Assembly: GCA_014376655.1 (NCBI GenBank)
Contig: JACMRC010000310.1
Span: 1-11,123 of the forward strand
DNA: 11,123 nucleotides
Source: Mucilaginibacter sp.
GTDB taxonomy: Bacteria; Bacteroidota; Bacteroidia; Sphingobacteriales; Sphingobacteriaceae
Direction: 5' to 3'
In this document: one piece after another, positions 1 to 5,894 of the stretch
Layout of the letters: every line of letters begins with the position of its first letter
How positions within the stretch are numbered: position 1 is the stretch's first letter
Position numbers and translations under genes: made by a program
Notes under the pieces: model-generated
The model's input: the letters and a program-made list of their open reading frames with translations, nothing else
What the model was told of the DNA's origin: nothing
Databases searched by the model: none

Positions 1-166
1 AGCTACTGCTGACAGAAATGGCGAAAGAAACAATTTAGCTACTGCTGATAGAAATGGCGAAAGAAACAACTTAGCTACTGCTGATAGAAATGGCGAAAGA
101 AACAATTTAGCTACTGCCGACAAAAATGGCGAAAGAAACAACTTAGCTACTGCTGACAGATTCTAA
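1..166 (+). CDS. Partial repeat protein, C-terminal end (LATAD repeats)
   Basis: The 5' end lies outside the window; 54 codons and a TAA stop (164-166) are visible. The frame starting at base 2 reads as four complete copies of the 12-residue unit ATADRNGERNNL, then a final partial copy, ATADRF. Only one residue changes across the copies (Arg to Lys in copy 4), and the other base differences are synonymous, so the peptide sequence appears to be under selection. The unit is hydrophilic, with no cysteines and no predicted membrane segment. The ORF ends 30 bp before a second small gene whose product also ends in LATAD, so the two probably belong to one peptide family and one transcript. I do not recognise a named family. 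A multi-copy secreted peptide precursor, a RiPP-like precursor or a simple structural repeat are all possible. That it is coding is fairly sure; its function is unknown. Confidence 0.7.
   Translation, partial: ATADRNGERNNLATADRNGERNNLATADRNGERNNLATADKNGERNNLATADRF
2..163 (+). repeat. 36-bp in-frame tandem repeat, 4.5 copies
   Basis: Contiguous copies lie at 2-37, 38-73, 74-109 and 110-145, with a half copy at 146-163. They differ at only four positions of the unit (9, 12, 14 and 33). Period 36 is a multiple of three, so copy-number change keeps the reading frame. There are no spacers between copies. The array may extend left beyond the window. Confidence 0.95.
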
Positions 167-196
167 AATACCTTAAACAGATCAAAGATTAATATC

Positions 197-352
197 ATGA
201 AAAAAATAGTAATAATAGCCGCAATACTTTTAACAACTGCAGTAACTGCTTTCTCGTTAACCAGGAAAGAAAATAAAGCTGATGTTAAAGTTGAGAATAC
301 AACTGAAACTGCTACTGCCGGAAACGCTAACAGATTAGCTACTGCCGACTAA
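197..352 (+). CDS. Small secreted peptide ending in LATAD, 51 aa
   Basis: An ATG at 197 opens a 51-codon frame closed by TAA at 350-352. Residues 1-18 form a classic Sec signal peptide: MKK, then a hydrophobic core rich in Ile/Ala/Leu, ending VTA before FS, which fits signal peptidase I. The predicted mature part is about 33 residues, polar and charged, and ends NRLATAD. Residues 39-51 (ATAGNANRLATAD) look like a shortened, degenerate copy of the 12-residue repeat in the preceding ORF. The gene begins 30 bp after that ORF and shows no promoter of its own, so co-transcription is likely. It lacks a lipobox cysteine and any cysteine pairs. Function is unknown; an exported peptide is the most that can be said. 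The start is chosen because it is the only ATG giving the signal peptide. Confidence 0.7.
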   Translation: MKKIVIIAAILLTTAVTAFSLTRKENKADVKVENTTETATAGNANRLATAD

Positions 353-361
353 TACACCCCG

Positions 362-1315
362 CTATCGGGTAACTATCATTTTTTTGCTTAATAGCTGCCC
401 GCCCACCTGCATACTATAAATATATACTCCCGGATCAAGCTCATTTAAAGGGACATTAATTACACGATAACCTGCATTTTGATAAGAATCGTATAAAGTC
501 TTAATAAACCTCCCGTTTATACTATACAACCTAATTAATACCCTGCCGGCTTGCGACAAGCTGAACCCAATACTTGTACGATCAATAGAAGGGTTAGGAT
601 AATTTTGATTAAGGCCCACAACCAGCAACCTGTCTTCAATAGCACGGTTAACAGCATCAAACCAAACATAGCTTATTAATTTATACCCGGCTGCATTAGG
701 ATGCACAATGTCCTGGTACAAGCTAAAATCGCGCCCAAGCGACCTGTTCACATCTGCTACATAAATGAGATACTCTAACGCCAGGCGCTTATACAGCGCG
801 TTTATTTGGCTAACGTATAAGTTGGCTGTTTTATAGAGCTGATTATTTTGGTCGTTAAAAAACTGGAGAGTGCCTATAATCGGTATTAAATTATTTTTCA
901 AAGCTGTTTCTATATAATACCGCATATTTCTTTCGGTATCACTAAGCTTAAATGGTTTTTTTTCGGCTAATTGTAGGGCATCGTTGGCTCCAATTAGTAT
1001 TAAAACAAAGCCTGTACGGCCTGCAATAGCCGCTTGGAACCGTGTTAACCCATCTGTGGTGGTTTCGCCCGATATCCCATTCGTTGTTACAGAAACAATT
1101 ACACCGGGATAGCAGCTTTCAATATTATTCAGCAAATCGTTCTGAAAAGAAAAGCCGCCAACTCCCGCAACAGTGCTTGCACCGAAAGTAGTTACGTTTA
1201 TACTATCCTTACCATAAAACTTAGCAGCTGCACTGCAATTAGGAGCCTGTGCATGTACCGACAAAAAGAGAATGGAAAAAATAAGGGGGAGAAAAATTAT
1301 CTTACGATAACCCAT
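362..1315 (-). CDS. SGNH/GDSL-type hydrolase with T9SS sorting domain
   Basis: A 317-residue secreted esterase/lipase-like hydrolase of the SGNH superfamily. Residues 1-22 are a signal peptide (cleavage after VHA). The SGNH blocks are visible: FGAST with nucleophile Ser47 (block I, GAS rather than GDS), Gly80/Gly83 (block II), GAND with Asn111 (block III), and DIVHP with Asp202 and His205 (block V). From about residue 236 the protein carries a Por-secretion type A sorting domain: LNQNYPNPS, a beta-sandwich pattern, a DPGVYIY stretch and a final basic KKMIVTR. The family view is export by Sec, then type IX secretion to the surface or medium with removal of the tail. The substrate cannot be told; polysaccharide deacetylase or lysophospholipase-like roles are usual in this fold. 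It is divergent from the M20 gene, with its own likely promoter at 1343-1350. Its stop is 9 bp from the end of the convergent small peptide gene. Confidence 0.88.
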   Translation of the reverse strand: MGYRKIIFLPLIFSILFLSVHAQAPNCSAAAKFYGKDSINVTTFGASTVAGVGGFSFQNDLLNNIESCYPGVIVSVTTNGISGETTTDGLTRFQAAIAGRTGFVLILIGANDALQLAEKKPFKLSDTERNMRYYIETALKNNLIPIIGTLQFFNDQNNQLYKTANLYVSQINALYKRLALEYLIYVADVNRSLGRDFSLYQDIVHPNAAGYKLISYVWFDAVNRAIEDRLLVVGLNQNYPNPSIDRTSIGFSLSQAGRVLIRLYSINGRFIKTLYDSYQNAGYRVINVPLNELDPGVYIYSMQVGGQLLSKKMIVTR

Positions 1316-1342
1316 TTACTTAATAACAATTTAAACTAAACA

Positions 1343-1350
1343 CAAATATA
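1343..1350 (-). promoter_or_regulatory. Putative Bacteroidota -7 box for the SGNH hydrolase gene
   Basis: The minus strand reads TATATTTG, an exact match to the Bacteroidota -7 consensus TAnnTTTG, about 28 bp before the ATG at 1315. A TTG at 1368-1366 (minus) could be the -33 element, but the spacing of 15 bp is short. The call rests on the -7 match and position. Confidence 0.45.
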
Positions 1351-1370
1351 GGTAAAAACGCTTACCAATT

Positions 1371-1449
1371 AACAAGCCTTATATTAAGTAATTATTAATA
1401 AGCCAAAAGTTTACACAAGCGGGTATCTTATTTAAACAAGCCTTATATT
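1371..1449. repeat. 15-bp direct repeat pair in the divergent promoter region
   Basis: AACAAGCCTTATATT occurs at 1371-1385 and again, identical, at 1435-1449, 64 bp apart (about six helical turns). The second copy overlaps the -7 box of the M20 dipeptidase gene. It could be a pair of regulator sites or a small duplication. Confidence 0.6.
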
Positions 1450-1451
1450 TG
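1444..1451 (+). promoter_or_regulatory. Putative -7 box for the M20 dipeptidase gene
   Basis: TATATTTG matches TAnnTTTG exactly and ends 17 bp before the ATG at 1469, implying a very short leader of roughly 10-15 nt with no Shine-Dalgarno sequence. No clear -33 TTTG is seen at the usual spacing. Confidence 0.5.
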
Positions 1452-1468
1452 TCCTAAATTTAACCGGC

Positions 1469-2842
1469 ATGCAGCATATAAAACAATACGTAGAACAACA
1501 TAAAAAACGCTTATTAGATGAACTTTTTGAATTATTAAGGTTCCCGTCTGTAAGCGCCGACCCCAAATACAAACCCGAAGTTTTAAAAACAGCCGACTAC
1601 GTAGCGCAAAAGCTAAAAGAAGCCGGCGCAGATAATGTAGAGGTTTGCCAAACTGCCGGCTACCCTATTGTTTTTGGCGAAAAAATAATTGACCCTACAA
1701 AACCTACAGTATTGGTGTATGGCCATTATGATGTGCAGCCAGCCGATCCGCTGGAACTTTGGAAAACCCCGCCGTTTGAACCAACCGTGCGCGACGGTAA
1801 GATCTACGCACGTGGTGCCTGCGATGATAAGGGCCAGTTTTACATGCATGTAAAAGCTTTTGAATTAATGATGCAAACCAATACCCTGCCCTGCAACATA
1901 AAGATTATGATTGAAGGCGAGGAAGAAGTAGGATCAAACAACCTGGGCATATTTGTAAAAGCAAATAAAGAAAGGCTTAAAGCCGATGTGGTTTTGATAT
2001 CTGATACATCGATGATCAGCATGGAAAACCCATCTTTAGAGACCGGTTTGCGTGGTTTATCATACTTAGAAGTTGAAGTTACCGGCCCTAACCGCGATCT
2101 ACACTCGGGTGTATATGGTGGCGCGGTAGCTAACCCGGCTACCATATTGGCTAAAATGATTGCCAGCCTGCACGACGAAAACAACCATATAACTATACCG
2201 GGTTTTTATGATGATGTTATACCGCTTACCGATGCCGAACGTAAAGAATTAAACGCTGCACCTTACAATGAAGCCAAATACAAGAAAGATCTTGACATTG
2301 CAGAAGTTTGGGGAGAAAAGGGCTACACTACCTTCGAACGTACCGGCACCCGACCTACTTTAGAGGTAAATGGTATTTGGGGCGGTTATATTGGCGAAGG
2401 TGCTAAAACTGTATTGCCATCAAAAGCAAACGCCAAGATCTCGATGCGATTAGTACCTAACCAGGGATCATATAAAATAACCAAACTATTTACAGATCAT
2501 TTTTTAAAGATCGCTCCGGCATCTGTAAAAGTTAAGGTTACACCGCACCATGGCGGCGAACCTGTGGTAACGCCAACGGATAGCATAGCCTATCGCGCGG
2601 CACAAAAAGCTATTACCGAATCATTCGGTAAAGCGCCTATACCAACCCGTGGCGGTGGCAGCATACCCATTGTAGCTTTGTTTGAAGCTGAATTAGGTAT
2701 TAAAACGGTATTAATGGGTTTTGGGTTAGACAGCGATGCGTTGCACTCGCCGAATGAGAAATATGATATATATAACTATTATAAAGGGATAGAAACCATC
2801 CCATTGTTTCATAAATATTTTGCGGAGTTAAGCGGGGAATAG
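1469..2842 (+). CDS. M20 family dipeptidase (CNDP-like metallopeptidase)
   Basis: A 457-residue cytosolic di-zinc peptidase of family M20, with no signal peptide. The expected ligands are all present: His86 and Asp88 in GHYDVQP, bridging Asp119 in ACDDKG, general-base Glu152 and ligand Glu153 in EGEEEVGS, Asp179 in ISDTSM, and His426 in DALHSPNE. The lid/dimerisation domain lies roughly between residues 190 and 400; it begins GLRGLSYLEVEV and holds RDLHSG, whose His usually contacts the substrate carboxylate across the dimer. Length and motif order fit the carnosinase-like dipeptidase branch rather than ArgE, DapE or PepT. It probably hydrolyses a broad range of dipeptides. It stands alone, divergent from the SGNH hydrolase and convergent with the epimerase genes. 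A link to recycling of murein-derived dipeptides with that epimerase is inference. The catalytic set is complete, so activity is expected. Confidence 0.93.
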   Translation: MQHIKQYVEQHKKRLLDELFELLRFPSVSADPKYKPEVLKTADYVAQKLKEAGADNVEVCQTAGYPIVFGEKIIDPTKPTVLVYGHYDVQPADPLELWKTPPFEPTVRDGKIYARGACDDKGQFYMHVKAFELMMQTNTLPCNIKIMIEGEEEVGSNNLGIFVKANKERLKADVVLISDTSMISMENPSLETGLRGLSYLEVEVTGPNRDLHSGVYGGAVANPATILAKMIASLHDENNHITIPGFYDDVIPLTDAERKELNAAPYNEAKYKKDLDIAEVWGEKGYTTFERTGTRPTLEVNGIWGGYIGEGAKTVLPSKANAKISMRLVPNQGSYKITKLFTDHFLKIAPASVKVKVTPHHGGEPVVTPTDSIAYRAAQKAITESFGKAPIPTRGGGSIPIVALFEAELGIKTVLMGFGLDSDALHSPNEKYDIYNYYKGIETIPLFHKYFAELSGE

Positions 2843-2860
2843 AGGTTGAGAAGTTAACCT
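2843..2860 (+). terminator. Weak hairpin just after the M20 gene
   Basis: AGGTT (2843-2847) pairs with AACCT (2856-2860) around an 8-nt loop, followed by ATTATTT. The stem is only 5 bp and starts directly at the stop codon, so it is a poor terminator candidate. It is the only one near the end of this gene. Confidence 0.2.
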
Positions 2861-2876
2861 ATTATTTGCATAAGTT

Positions 2877-2970
2877 ATAGATGGATCAGGGAAATCGCTT
2901 TTAACTTTTAAAGGGCCGCAAATATCGTTTCTTTGTGTACATCAAGTCCAACAGATCTTTCTTGAATTGC
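2877..2970 (-). pseudogene. Decayed IS110-family transposase, N-terminal fragment
   Basis: On the minus strand the frame from 2970 to 2911 encodes AIQERSVGLDVHKETIFAAL and then a TAA (2910-2908). The stretch VGLDVHKETI is the hallmark first motif of IS110/IS1111 DEDD transposases, with the first catalytic Asp of the RuvC-like domain. A TAA at 2973-2971 lies just upstream, so the normal start is lost. A shift of frame after Ala19 would continue LKVKSDFPDP towards the end of the M20 gene, suggesting a frameshift. Everything beyond the first 30 or so codons is missing, because the intact M20 gene begins there. It is therefore a remnant left by deletion, not a functional gene. The assignment rests on one strong motif; chance similarity in 20 codons is possible but unlikely. 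The left limit is approximate. Confidence 0.6.
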
Positions 2971-3021
2971 TTATAATTATGTTTTTGTTAACGCTGATTT
3001 GAGCATTTCTGTAGACTTGAT
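2941..3021. repeat. Imperfect inverted repeat next to the IS110 remnant
   Basis: ATCAAGTC (2941-2948) and ACAGA (2951-2955) face TCTGT (3008-3012) and GACTTGAT (3014-3021): 13 paired bases with a small bulge, around a 52-nt interior. The left arm lies within the GLDV codons of the transposase remnant, so in RNA it could fold back on the transposase start. It may be chance or a relic of the element's leader. Confidence 0.4.
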
Positions 3022-3078
3022 TTTTATCCCGTCTGTGTATTCTTAGCAATATTATGTACTTTTGTATAAAGCCGCAGG

Positions 3079-3094
3079 CTGTCGGTTCCGGCAG
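3079..3094. other. GC-rich hairpin followed by a T run
   Basis: CTGTCG pairs with CGGCAG (one G-U) around the loop GTTC, with TTTTT at 3100-3104. A TACTTTTG, an exact TAnnTTTG match, sits upstream at 3057-3064 on the plus strand. It could be a stray terminator, part of a very short transcript, or a structured piece of the former IS end. None of these can be chosen from sequence alone. Confidence 0.35.
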
Positions 3095-3178
3095 GATAGT
3101 TTTTCAGAAAAAGTTTTTTAATTGTTTAGCTTATTTTTATATAATACATTAATATACAGCTATTTATTCCATAAATAG

Positions 3179-3285
3179 CGATGTGATATAGTGTGATACG
3201 ATGTGATAATCGTGTGATATAGCGTGATTCCGTGTGATAATCGTGTGATACAGCGTGATATAGTGTGGTAATTGTGTGATTGCGT
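3179..3285. repeat. 31-bp tandem repeat made of 10/10/11-bp GTGATA units
   Basis: Ten GTGATA-like words begin at 3183, 3193, 3203, 3214, 3224, 3234, 3245, 3255, 3265 and 3276. The spacings are 10,10,11 repeated three times, so the array is a 31-bp unit in about 3.3 copies (3183, 3214, 3245, 3276), each with three sub-units. Seven words are exactly GTGATA; the others are GTGATT (twice) and GTGGTA. Period 31 is not a multiple of three, and both flanking genes point into the region, so it is non-coding and not a promoter for either. Confidence 0.9.
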
Positions 3286-3404
3286 TACTAAAAGCGATTG
3301 CCCTGATAGATGGATTTGCGCTAATAGGATGGCTGGAATAATGATATAAGTTTAAAGATTTTTCGGCAAATAAATTGCATAGTAGCCTATAATACGAATA
3401 GCTT

Positions 3405-3803
3405 TTAAAAATTAGTTTTGGAAAAATGAATAAGCAGGAACAAAACTGTAGGCGCAATAACAATATAACTTACTGCGAAATTAAAAACCCATTTATTATA
3501 AACAGATAGCTGCCGTGTGGGATATTGTTTGTAAGCAATTATTAGCATGGCGATTGGTGCTAATAATATCAAATAAAATGTGCCCAGCGTAGCGAATCCG
3601 GACCAATCAGCAAAATAAACAGTTAAGGCCAGTATTAAAAGCCCACCATAAGTAAAGAATATTATAAATATATCATGAATTGGTGGGTGGGGGATATTAG
3701 CAGCGAGAGCTTTCTTTCTTATTCTATTATAAAAGAATAAGCCCGTAAGTGGCGCTATTATGTATATTAATATAAGAGTTATGATTTCGTATGACCCTTC
3801 CAT
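3405..3803 (-). CDS. Small four-helix membrane protein, unknown function
   Basis: With the ATG at 3803 the product is 132 residues, MEGSYEIITL to HFSKTNF. Four hydrophobic segments are clear, at about residues 6-24, 43-64, 68-88 and 105-126. A short basic loop (RIRKKA) follows the first helix and a polar loop containing KQYPTRQ follows the third. There is no signal peptide, no cysteine and no motif I can assign. The ATG lies 4 nt after the stop of the dipeptide epimerase, so the two are very probably one transcript with coupled translation. A GTG at 3815 would add four residues and overlap the epimerase stop; I prefer the ATG. Operon position suggests, but does not show, a link to the epimerase. 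The gene is probably real because the frame is long, strongly hydrophobic and tightly spaced. Confidence 0.7.
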   Translation of the reverse strand: MEGSYEIITLILIYIIAPLTGLFFYNRIRKKALAANIPHPPIHDIFIIFFTYGGLLILALTVYFADWSGFATLGTFYLILLAPIAMLIIAYKQYPTRQLSVYNKWVFNFAVSYIVIAPTVLFLLIHFSKTNF

Positions 3804-3807
3804 TTTA

Positions 3808-4917
3808 CTAAACACTAAAGCATTCGCAATTACTTAGAAAATCTTCAATGGCATCGGCACCAATTCCCGGGGTATCATCAATATTAAGCTTATAACCATC
3901 GTAAGTTACACCGCCGACGCATGGGTCAACCAAATGGCCCAACATGCAGGTGTCCATATCGTAAAACTGAATATTGGAACTGCTGTATACAAAATGAAGT
4001 TTAGCGCTTAAGGCGATGCGGCTTTCTAACATCCCGCCCATCATACAAGGGATATTAGCTTCTGCGCACAGGTCATGGATCTGCTTTGCTTCAAAGATTC
4101 CCCCGGCTTTAGCCATCTTTATATTAACATAATGGCATGATCCGCTTTCTATCTGCTTACGGGCATCATGATGGTTATACACGCTTTCATCGGCCATAAT
4201 TTTTACCGGGGATAGTTGCATCAGTTCCGGCAGTTTATCATCATACCAGGTGCGCATAGGCTGTTCGCAAAATTCAATATTATATTTACCTAAAGCCTGC
4301 AACGCAAATACAGCATCGTCAAAGCTCCAGCCCTGGTTGGCATCAACGCGGATCTTAAGGTAATAACCTATTGCTTCGCGGATCTGTTTAATCCGCTCCA
4401 CATCCTCAACAGCATTCTTACCCAGCTTTACCTTCAAAATATCAGCACCCGATTTTTTGAAAGCTATGGCCTTTTGCGCCATTACTTCGGGTTTACCTAT
4501 ACCTATAGTGATATCACTTTCAACAACACGCTTTTGTCCGCCTAAAAATTTATAAAGCGGCAGGCCGGCGTTTTTTGCGGCTATATCATACAACGCCATA
4601 TCAAAAGCGCTTTTTATAGTGCCGTTGCCGGCTATGGCGTCATGTAACTGTTGTAAGCGTACGGGGATATCCAAAGCATCTTTATCCTTCCATAGTTTGG
4701 CAAAGTCTTTAGCTACTGCAAGGCAGGTATCTTGCGTTTCGCCAACAATCATCGGGAAGGCAGAGCACTCGCCCACGCCGTAAAATCCGGCATCGGTGTG
4801 TACCCTTATAAAAACATTTTGCGCATAATCCATCGTGCCCGTTGCAATGGTGAATGGTTCCATTGGGATGCTGAAACGATAAATATCTATATGGGTAATA
4901 ATAACCGGTGATGCCAT
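3808..4917 (-). CDS. Dipeptide epimerase (L-Ala-D/L-Glu epimerase type, enolase superfamily)
   Basis: With the ATG at 4917 the product is 369 residues, MASPVIITHIDIYRF onward. Enolase-superfamily residues of the MLE subgroup are all present: acid/base lysines in KVK (Lys162, Lys164), metal ligands Asp192 (VDANQGW), Glu218 (CEQP) and Asp243 (ADES), and the second-face lysine Lys267 (NIKMAKAGG). The DMD motif (Asp320, Asp322) late in the barrel is the feature that binds the dipeptide amino group in L-Ala-D/L-Glu epimerases, which separates it from muconate cycloisomerase and o-succinylbenzoate synthase. The expected role is cytosolic epimerisation of L-Ala-D-Glu from murein, or of other dipeptides; specificity in this family varies. 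A longer start at 4950 adds MRRGIISVLSL, but the shorter one gives family-like numbering and an ordinary N-terminus. The small membrane protein follows at 4 nt. No clear -7 box was found upstream. Confidence 0.9.
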   Translation of the reverse strand: MASPVIITHIDIYRFSIPMEPFTIATGTMDYAQNVFIRVHTDAGFYGVGECSAFPMIVGETQDTCLAVAKDFAKLWKDKDALDIPVRLQQLHDAIAGNGTIKSAFDMALYDIAAKNAGLPLYKFLGGQKRVVESDITIGIGKPEVMAQKAIAFKKSGADILKVKLGKNAVEDVERIKQIREAIGYYLKIRVDANQGWSFDDAVFALQALGKYNIEFCEQPMRTWYDDKLPELMQLSPVKIMADESVYNHHDARKQIESGSCHYVNIKMAKAGGIFEAKQIHDLCAEANIPCMMGGMLESRIALSAKLHFVYSSSNIQFYDMDTCMLGHLVDPCVGGVTYDGYKLNIDDTPGIGADAIEDFLSNCECFSV

Positions 4918-5016
4918 AAGCGAAAGTACTGAAATAATACCACGACGCAACCCCTTCTATCCTAATCACCAACCTCTGATCACTAAATATAATTTTTTTC
5001 CTTCAAACTATTGCAC

Positions 5017-5024
5017 TATATTTG
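5017..5024 (+). promoter_or_regulatory. Putative -7 box for the DUF4290 gene
   Basis: TATATTTG matches TAnnTTTG exactly and predicts a leader of about 100 nt before the ATG at 5134. A T-rich tract lies about 18 bp upstream (4993-4999), but no exact TTTG. Confidence 0.5.
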
Positions 5025-5102
5025 TTGTACTACAAGTCGATATACGACAATTCAATTTTAGCCGCCTGTGCCCTGCTTATTCAAGGGAAAAGTCGCCTGG
5101 CT
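5022..5102 (+). promoter_or_regulatory. Structured leader of the DUF4290 gene
   Basis: Two possible folds sit in the leader. TTGTTGTA (5022-5029) pairs with TACGACAA (5043-5050, one G-U). AGCC (5060-5063) with GGCT (5099-5102) encloses CCCT (5071-5074) with AGGG (5084-5087). The second is weak. No known riboswitch class is recognised. The first overlaps the -7 box and could instead be an operator in DNA. Confidence 0.3.
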
Positions 5103-5133
5103 AACTTAAAACTTTCTTAAAAACATTAATTAT

Positions 5134-5889
5134 ATGGCATTCGAAAACACGCCTACAAATTTTGATTATAATTCAACCCGTAGCAAATTGCTACTGTCTG
5201 AATATGGCCGCAACGTACAAAACATGGTTAAGTACATTGTTGCGCTGCCCACTAAAGAAGAACGTAACAAATATGCGCAAGTGGTAATAGATCTGATGGG
5301 CTTTTTAAACCCGCACCTGCGTGATGTTGCCGATTTTAAGCATAAACTTTGGGATCACCTGCACATTATATCAGAGTTTAAGATAGATGTTGATTCGCCG
5401 TATCCAAAACCGAGCGAAGAAGCTATACATATTAAACCCGAGCCGTTAAGGTACCCCAACCAGCGCATCCGCTACAAGCACTATGGCAAAACTATCGAAA
5501 TGATGATAGAGAAAGCCAAAAGTATTGACGAGCCTGAGCGCCGCAAACACATGGTAGCCGCTATAGCTAATTTCATGAAAATGGCTTATGTGCAATGGAA
5601 CAAAGATTCGGTTAGCGATGAAACTATCCTTGCTGACCTGGTTGCCCTGTCAAAAGGTGAATTAAAGATAGATGAGCCTATAGCCCTTAATAAAGTGGAA
5701 TACCGCGCGCCAACACACACACAAAACAATAACAACAACCGTGGCGGCCGTACCAACAACCAAAACAACCGTGGTGGTGGTGGCAGCAGCGCCGGCGGAC
5801 GCAGCAATAACAATAACCCGCGCAACAACAATAACCAAAACAGCCGTAGCCGAAACAATGGCAGCAGCGGTAGCGGCAAAAAATATTAA
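5134..5889 (+). CDS. DUF4290 domain protein with Arg/Gly/Asn-rich tail
   Basis: 251 residues. Residues about 10-185 match the DUF4290 family, which is confined largely to Bacteroidota: it opens FDYNSTRSKLLLSEYGRNVQNMV and continues as a mostly helical, charged domain with a PYPKPSEE segment near residue 90. The biochemical role of the family is not known to me. Residues 194-251 are a low-complexity tail of Asn, Gly, Arg and Ser, with two RGG triplets, poly-Asn runs and a basic KKY end. It looks disordered and could bind RNA or DNA. There is no signal peptide or membrane segment, so it is cytosolic. It is followed by murA, an arrangement I recall as common in the phylum, although a strong hairpin and 159 bp separate them here. 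The start fits the usual family N-terminus. Confidence 0.85.
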   Translation: MAFENTPTNFDYNSTRSKLLLSEYGRNVQNMVKYIVALPTKEERNKYAQVVIDLMGFLNPHLRDVADFKHKLWDHLHIISEFKIDVDSPYPKPSEEAIHIKPEPLRYPNQRIRYKHYGKTIEMMIEKAKSIDEPERRKHMVAAIANFMKMAYVQWNKDSVSDETILADLVALSKGELKIDEPIALNKVEYRAPTHTQNNNNNRGGRTNNQNNRGGGGSSAGGRSNNNNPRNNNNQNSRSRNNGSSGSGKKY

Positions 5890-5894
5890 TATTT

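Larger units (their letters stand above)
2843..3404. other. Gene-free intergenic stretch with IS remnant and repeats
   Basis: These 562 bp between the convergent M20 and membrane-protein genes hold no credible intact gene. From left to right I see a weak hairpin, the IS110-like fragment (to 2970), the presumed former IS end with an inverted repeat (2941-3021) and a GC-rich hairpin (3079-3094), and the GTGATA tandem repeat (3179-3285). I see nothing recognisable in 3286-3404. The composition is AT-rich, with stops in all frames. Confidence 0.7.

Noticed and set aside
2..163. CRISPR array suggested by a 36-bp repeat unit
   Set aside because: The copies are directly contiguous with no spacers, stay in one open frame and vary at synonymous sites. 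It is a coding tandem repeat.
355..371. Terminator hairpin between the LATAD peptide gene and the SGNH gene
   Set aside because: Only ACCC/GGGT can pair, and there is no T run, so it is too weak to call.
3179..3285. CRISPR array or coding repeat at the GTGATA array
   Set aside because: There are no unique spacers, sub-units are only 10-11 bp, and the 31-bp period does not keep a reading frame.
3164..3463. A 99-codon open frame on the minus strand covering the GTGATA array
   Set aside because: Its Tyr/His/Ile-rich product only reflects translation of the non-coding repeat, and it overlaps the end of the membrane-protein gene in another frame.
3804..3815. GTG start for the small membrane protein
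   Set aside because: It would overlap the epimerase stop and add only four residues, while an ATG follows the stop by 4 nt.
4918..4950. Longer N-terminus of the epimerase (MRRGIISVLSL)
   Set aside because: The shorter start at 4917 gives catalytic-residue numbering like known L-Ala-D/L-Glu epimerases. The extension is not a good signal peptide, and the enzyme is expected to be cytosolic.
5586..5879. Leu/Pro-rich 97-codon frame opposite the DUF4290 tail
   Set aside because: It is the antisense of the Asn/Gly/Arg-rich low-complexity codons and has no independent support.
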